A stretch of DNA of 11,096 nt from Deltaproteobacteria bacterium (lineage in GTDB: Bacteria > UBA10199 > JACPAL01 > JACOUP01), in assembly GCA_030649435.1 (NCBI GenBank), contig JAUSKE010000102.1, positions 1 to 11,096 on the forward strand, read 5' to 3'. The position numbers and the translations under genes are program-made. Within the stretch, counting starts at the first letter, position 1. Every line of letters begins with the position of its first letter. Under the pieces are notes generated by a model. That model was given only the letters and a program-made list of their open reading frames with translations, searched no databases and was not told the origin of the DNA. Below are positions 8,301-11,096 of the stretch, in pieces.

Positions 8301-9389
8301 CAAGGGAATGCGGTCTGTACCGATAAAGAGGGCAGGGTGAGGAACCAAGCTGGCTTTGTCTTGACGGACAATCAGGTTGTGAGGAGTAGCCCCTCTTGCC
8401 GACAAGTCACCTGTTCAGACGACCAGTCCCTCGATGTCGGGAGTTGTGATTGTGTTGACAAAGCGCCTTGTTTTCCGATCGCACTCAGCGTGGAGGACCT
8501 GCTCAATCGTCAGTCCTCATTTCCGGATATTGATTTTAACGGTGATGGTGTCTTGGATCTCAAGGATGGACGAACGCCCGTCGTGCTCCATCTTTCTCTG
8601 AATCCGAATGTGGCGTTGACCACCAAACTGGTACAAAGTTCCGATGCACACTCTTCCCAGGGTTCACCGGTGGCACCGACAATTACAGGGGAGTTAGAGG
8701 TGGGGATTTCGAACGCCGTTCTCTCTGTCTTTGAGGGAGACAGCGAGGGAGCAAAACTCTCGTGGTGCCGTCAAAATGAAAGAGAACAAGAGAGAGAAGA
8801 CCTGGTGACTTGCCAGAGGAGCGATCATAAAAAGCCGATCATCAGTTTTCTGCTTTCGGGTAAATTGACTTTTAAGGTTCAGCTGACAACTTCTCCCAAC
8901 GGTTATGGGGACTATACCCTCTCTATGGGGCTTGCCTATTCATCGACGGAGAGCTCCTTGGCGACGGACCCTCAAAAGTCGTATCTTAAATTAACTGTTA
9001 TCGAAGACACCATCTTGAAAGACCAGCTGGTACGCTCCAACAATACGCTCTACACCGATACACAGCTGGCCCAGGGGATCGTTGGTAAGGTGAATTCAGC
9101 GCTTTCCAGCCTCGTTTTTGGTGGTGATAGCACGATCAAAGTCAAAATGGCTCGTCGTCCTGTTGACAAATTGAGAACAGATACCGCTCAGGAACGGATG
9201 GAATCGCCCAATGTCCCTCAATCGGTTTTGGATGACGAGGAGATGATCCGGAACCTTGAGAAATTCGATATTCAGGACGTCGATATCGGCACGCCTGTCT
9301 TCGAGGTGACCCCGTTTGCCCCACGTTATTTGGGGATTGGGCTCGATCTCAACTTCTGTTATCTCTCTGGCGGAGACCTTTGCGAATAA
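5337..9389 (+). CDS. Large outer-membrane-type lipoprotein: Ig-like domains, EF-hand-type calcium loops, BPI/TULIP-like C-terminal half
   Basis: The 1350-residue product starts with a canonical lipoprotein signal: K7-K8, hydrophobic core 9-18, lipobox L19-S20-A21-C22, then SGGG. Serine after the cysteine (no aspartate) favours outer-membrane sorting by the known Lol rule. Residues ~79-180, 242-332 and 333-468 look like Ig-like beta domains; the last two carry NEITVTASNE and NTVTVKAFDELGNK, typical of bacterial Ig-like folds. Loops with D-x-D-x-D-G spacing lie at 613-624 and 627-638 (TSP3-like pair) and a D-x-N-x-D-G-x-x-D-x-x-D loop at 1066-1077, all likely calcium sites. From ~695 the layout resembles BPI/TULIP: amphipathic strands (PIKIQLQGLTLNLEIEL, from 699), helix-forming cysteine segments, a helix opening SEDAVN (942-947), VVLHLSLNP (1082-1090) and a final LGIGLDLNF. 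The TULIP reading is pattern-based inference. Tight spacing puts it in the upstream operon. Confidence 0.9.
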   Translation: MTCHLSKKLIGFMVLSLILSACSGGGDHSFFGGSKKPKQKTKSELWLVAEEYCLDADNNPIPERFQDGHLCLASPQNNEQTSANSIQIAGMLQPFGAGLTGVNIYAEKADNSCQDPRDQSAGCTQTILDTVRDIDSQGAFASSALLPLPGVYTIRIIASFVSDSGEEQDVILERTVVRQGVPRISFVPTALGRRSDQPELPDQTVTLCDRGENQYEVSFGNCDEESDATQRMRSNRIEFCVNVDDDTPTPAAVITATVKNDYTAFNQTVSYYQSAEESLGSCGTNGRLIKLPLGHGLNEITVTASNEVTRSDSSRTPLLTIQSFDNDLKGPDLCIAYLDQNGQFIGNSNGKVIQRSTSDIIVDVALEKCPGGSTSTSFTLAPNTCLAETENDPDNCSGVPGSVCLQKGNKPKTTQLCPTGGAGSGGHFQARLGRRNFDFPINTVTVKAFDELGNKTEKTESFGFGKVRNILNPDGSLALTYAPRNPDNTLQPVPPSLAIFLSEPFISGAGQSDLKTALEKIMNSDEFKHDVFLKAFDPVQPMTSELSCPDTTQDFVKTFKLHPLTDDPNDKYPRIGTFTIRQLQPESGNRVWLSVHLSELQARADIFNMAFDDTDGDGKADLGGDIDSDGDGLCDDKDLTEGASGERCTAAVEEGVKVDDPYDNIRARQYSEILRGGHLLRDRSGNPIGDRCLGVGPLPIKIQLQGLTLNLEIELSKVNGRIKPKIRKITDRQGEDWPIVSFDGIEHRPIIFDCDRSRMLTPDENGAHQSINRRQCRALQDLDGGTINNSGLNTSCLNQLAYQQLKSTLENMIGCNLPNKLAQSMEKYQTNKLTQVSFNGLGKKFSFDLFSDLFSGDVRSIPTRGLGLSAKALVLPAGVSDENDNSVQSSQSFMAALADRLRDEGFGPLQNLGPIYQDFRPRTQGPIDALRDLGREVGVSLSEDAVNMILHSLNTALYDLDKKDPQFLDINTHKLRFDFEQPATEYDDQGNAVCTDKEGRVRNQAGFVLTDNQVVRSSPSCRQVTCSDDQSLDVGSCDCVDKAPCFPIALSVEDLLNRQSSFPDIDFNGDGVLDLKDGRTPVVLHLSLNPNVALTTKLVQSSDAHSSQGSPVAPTITGELEVGISNAVLSVFEGDSEGAKLSWCRQNEREQEREDLVTCQRSDHKKPIISFLLSGKLTFKVQLTTSPNGYGDYTLSMGLAYSSTESSLATDPQKSYLKLTVIEDTILKDQLVRSNNTLYTDTQLAQGIVGKVNSALSSLVFGGDSTIKVKMARRPVDKLRTDTAQERMESPNVPQSVLDDEEMIRNLEKFDIQDVDIGTPVFEVTPFAPRYLGIGLDLNFCYLSGGDLCE

Positions 9390-9401
9390 GTTTCTTTTGA
9401 T

Positions 9402-9430
9402 TTGCTGCCCCGTCTCTTTTCCGATAGAAT
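9402..9430 (+). promoter_or_regulatory. Candidate sigma70-type promoter for the histidine kinase gene
   Basis: TAGAAT at 9425-9430 matches the -10 consensus at five of six positions. TTGCTG at 9402-9407 is a weak -35 (three of six) at a 17-base spacing. The expected transcription start, about 7 bases downstream, falls within a few bases of the ATG at 9440. The short 50-base gap has no terminator-like hairpin, so read-through from the upstream gene is also possible. Confidence 0.35.
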
Positions 9431-9439
9431 AACGACAAG

Positions 9440-10717
9440 ATGGCTCTTCGTGGGATCATCACGCGGATCACTCAGCGCGAAAAACATGACTACCGCAAAG
9501 TTTTTCGGGATTCTTTTTCCCTCATTCATTTTCTCAAAAAACCTTCAGAACTGTTTGATTGTGTCGCAGAGACAATAAGGCGTTTATTCAATGCCCATGG
9601 GGCAGCCCTCCTCCTCAAAGATGAAAAAACAAGGCAGCTCGTTCTCAAAGCGGCAGCGGTTCGTTCGCCCCTTTCGTATTGCATCCCGTTCGACCACCCT
9701 TTTTTAGAGAAGCTGGTTCGATGGGGAAAGCCTCTCAGGCGTGAGGAGATGCTGGGAGAACCACTTTTTGTCGATATCAAAGGGCCAGCCTTGCGTCTCT
9801 ATATGGAACTTCAGGCAGAAGTACTGATCCCCCTGATTCGTTCCTCCGGGCTCTTTGGTCTTGTGACCCTGGGACGTCGCGAGGTCGATTATGACGGCGA
9901 GGATATGGAACTTTTAAGTCTTTTATCGCAGGAAATCGGTATTTCCATTGAGAATGCCTTTCTCTATGAAGAGGTGCTCCGGCAGAACGCCCAGTTGAAG
10001 GAACTTTCTCAGCTAAAAGATGGTTTTATTGCCAATACGACTCACGAACTGACGACGCCGCTCCACCAGATTATTGGGTTGGCCGATGCGATTGTCGAAG
10101 GGGCAGACGGGCCGGTGACTGAGGAACAAAGAGGGCATCTTCAGATGATCAGTGATGCCGGAGAGAGACTTCTCAAGGTGATTCAAACCCTCTTGAATAT
10201 TTCGGCACTGGAAAAAACCTCCTCCGTCATGGAGGTCAAAAAGATTAATCTCGCAAAACTGCTTCAACGGATTATGGCCCCTCTTGAGGCTGAGGCTACT
10301 GGGAAAGGAACCCGGTGGGAACAACATTTGGCGCGACAAGGAACCTGGATTTTTGGGGATGAGGAGAAAATTCAGGAGCTTTTCCATAAGGTTTTAGAGA
10401 ATGCGGTCCAAAAGACCGCAAAAGGGACAATCGAAATCCGGACCGAAAAAGCAGGAGAGATGGTAAAGATCTGTGTTCGGGACACCGGCCCCGGCATCCC
10501 GTTTGAGGACCAACGAAAGATCTTTGAAGAGTTTGGTCAGGCCGGGGAAACCATGACCCGTGGTTCGGGTACCGGTTTGGGATTGGCGATTGCCAAGAAA
10601 ATTGTGGAACTCCACGGTGGCCGGATCTGGGTCGAATCGATGCCTGGCTTTGGCAGCGAATTTTACTTCACCCTCCCGACCAAGCCCTCTCTCATTCGTA
10701 GCCAGTCAATTTCCTAA
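9440..10717 (+). CDS. Soluble GAF-domain sensor histidine kinase
   Basis: The 425-residue kinase has no transmembrane segment and should act in the cytoplasm. Residues ~49-175 form a GAF sensor domain, followed by a short coiled-coil-like linker (EEVLRQNAQLKELSQLKDGF). The HisKA domain carries the phospho-acceptor in TTHELTTPL, H202; E203 and T206 fit the ExxT motif linked to phosphatase activity in this family. The HATPase domain is complete: N box with N321 in LENAVQKT, G1 box DTGPGIP from D348, an FEEF box, and G2 box GSGTGLGLA from G375. The start is fixed by a stop at 9425 with no other start codon between; there is no good Shine-Dalgarno. It lies 50 bases after the lipoprotein gene and 149 before purH. 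No response regulator is in the window, so it is an orphan here or has a distant partner. The GAF ligand cannot be predicted. Confidence 0.95.
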   Translation: MALRGIITRITQREKHDYRKVFRDSFSLIHFLKKPSELFDCVAETIRRLFNAHGAALLLKDEKTRQLVLKAAAVRSPLSYCIPFDHPFLEKLVRWGKPLRREEMLGEPLFVDIKGPALRLYMELQAEVLIPLIRSSGLFGLVTLGRREVDYDGEDMELLSLLSQEIGISIENAFLYEEVLRQNAQLKELSQLKDGFIANTTHELTTPLHQIIGLADAIVEGADGPVTEEQRGHLQMISDAGERLLKVIQTLLNISALEKTSSVMEVKKINLAKLLQRIMAPLEAEATGKGTRWEQHLARQGTWIFGDEEKIQELFHKVLENAVQKTAKGTIEIRTEKAGEMVKICVRDTGPGIPFEDQRKIFEEFGQAGETMTRGSGTGLGLAIAKKIVELHGGRIWVESMPGFGSEFYFTLPTKPSLIRSQSIS

Positions 10718-10749
10718 AAACTGGCACTTGCGCATTTTTTATTTTGCGA

Positions 10750-10847
10750 TACTAACAAGTCCGTAGTTTAAAGGTACCTTGCGGACTTGTAGTACTACAG
10801 GGCCGGTTGAGAGTCCTATTGGACTGTCGTATAAACAACGGCCCTGT
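10750..10847 (+). ncRNA. Candidate structured 5' leader of purH: two bulged hairpins in tandem
   Basis: Hairpin 1 pairs 10750-10763 with 10782-10794: TACT, one bulged A at 10754, then ACAAGTCCG against CGGACTTGT and AGTA, 13 pairs around an 18-base loop holding the palindrome AAGGTACCTT. Hairpin 2 pairs 10797-10809 with 10836-10847: ACAGGGCCG, one bulged G, TTG, 12 pairs, enclosing a small AGTCC-TATT-GGACT stem at 10812-10825. Neither is followed by a T tract, so these are not simple terminators. The position directly before purH suggests control of purine synthesis. I do not see the conserved core of the purine, ZTP (pfl) or PRPP/ykkC-type riboswitches. It could be a new riboswitch, an attenuator, a protein-binding leader, or an mRNA stability element. 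Confidence 0.5.
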
Positions 10848-10866
10848 TGGTAAGAAATGACCCCCT

Positions 10867-11096
10867 ATGCCACTCATTAGAAGGGCCTTGATCAGTGTTT
10901 CGGACAAGAAAGGGCTTCTGCCGCTTGCCCAAAAATTGGCGGGGTTGGGGGTGGAGATCCTTTCAACCGGAGGGACCGCGGAACTCTTGAGGAAGAACAA
11001 GGTCCCGGTTCGCGATGTGTCGGACTACACGGGGCAACCAGAGATTCTGGACGGTCGTTTGAAGACGCTTCACCCGAAGATTCATGGGGGGATTCT
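10867..11096 (+). CDS. purH: purH, bifunctional AICAR transformylase / IMP cyclohydrolase, N-terminal part only
   Basis: The first 76 codons are present and the gene runs off the right edge. The product performs the last two steps of de novo IMP synthesis: formylation of AICAR with 10-formyl-tetrahydrofolate, then ring closure to IMP. What is visible is the MGS-like domain of the cyclohydrolase. RRALISVSDK opens the fold, STGGT at 33-37 is the phosphate-binding motif, SDYTG follows at 52-56, and LDGRLKTLHPKIHGGI at 61-76 is the family's most conserved block, with K66 in the place of the conserved lysine. The ATG at 10867 is secure because an in-frame TGA at 10858 precedes it with no other start between. 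The Shine-Dalgarno is poor (GGTAAG at 10849-10854, 12 bases away), directly behind the structured leader, so translation may depend on that structure. Confidence 0.96.
   Translation, partial: MPLIRRALISVSDKKGLLPLAQKLAGLGVEILSTGGTAELLRKNKVPVRDVSDYTGQPEILDGRLKTLHPKIHGGI

Noticed and set aside
10728..10753. Promoter for purH (TTGCGC ... GATACT)
   Set aside because: The spacing is only 14 bases and the -10 match is four of six; no convincing promoter could be fixed in 10718-10750.
10797..10847. tRNA or small stable RNA gene
   Set aside because: No T-arm GTTCGA-type consensus, no anticodon arm and no acceptor end; the fold is a single long hairpin.
10718..10866. ZTP, purine or PRPP riboswitch before purH
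   Set aside because: The conserved core sequences of these classes as I know them are not present, although the position would suit; an Rfam search would settle it.

Overview
The window reads entirely on the + strand. It carries five genes of low recognisability or regulatory type, followed by the start of purH. Base composition is balanced and coding is dense, with gaps of 13 to 149 bases. A textbook lipoprotein signal peptide and many cysteines in apparently exported proteins point to a diderm bacterium with an oxidising extracytoplasmic space. A deltaproteobacterial or myxobacteria-like environmental lineage would fit, but this is inference: only purH and the histidine kinase are recognisable families, and neither fixes the taxon.

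Bases 2-9389 hold four consecutive co-directional genes for large or unusual proteins, probably one operon. The first is a cysteine-containing protein open at the left edge, with two Ig-like domains of the ASH / choice-of-anchor-D type. The second is a 260-residue protein whose N-terminus is a long glycine-zipper segment followed by an acidic linker and a four-cysteine domain. The third is a 400-residue protein of unknown family with a beta-rich front and an Ala/Gly-rich hydrophobic tail. The fourth is a 1350-residue lipoprotein with Ig-like domains, EF-hand-type calcium loops and a C-terminal half whose layout resembles BPI/TULIP tubular lipid-binding domains. Genes 2, 3 and 4 are 13-14 bases apart, so they are probably translated together. 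Together they look like an envelope or surface assembly; its job cannot be named from sequence alone.

Bases 9440-10717 encode a soluble GAF-domain sensor histidine kinase with all catalytic boxes intact and no response regulator in view. A candidate promoter lies so close to its start codon that the transcript could be nearly leaderless.

Bases 10718-10866 form a 149-base leader before purH (AICAR transformylase / IMP cyclohydrolase, cut by the right edge). It contains two long, perfect-but-for-one-bulge hairpins that share an AGTCC/GGACT element and could pair in alternative ways. It does not match the purine, ZTP or PRPP riboswitch consensus sequences I know. It is the best candidate for an undescribed cis-regulatory RNA in the window. 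The TULIP-like lipoprotein locus is the best candidate for an undescribed protein system.
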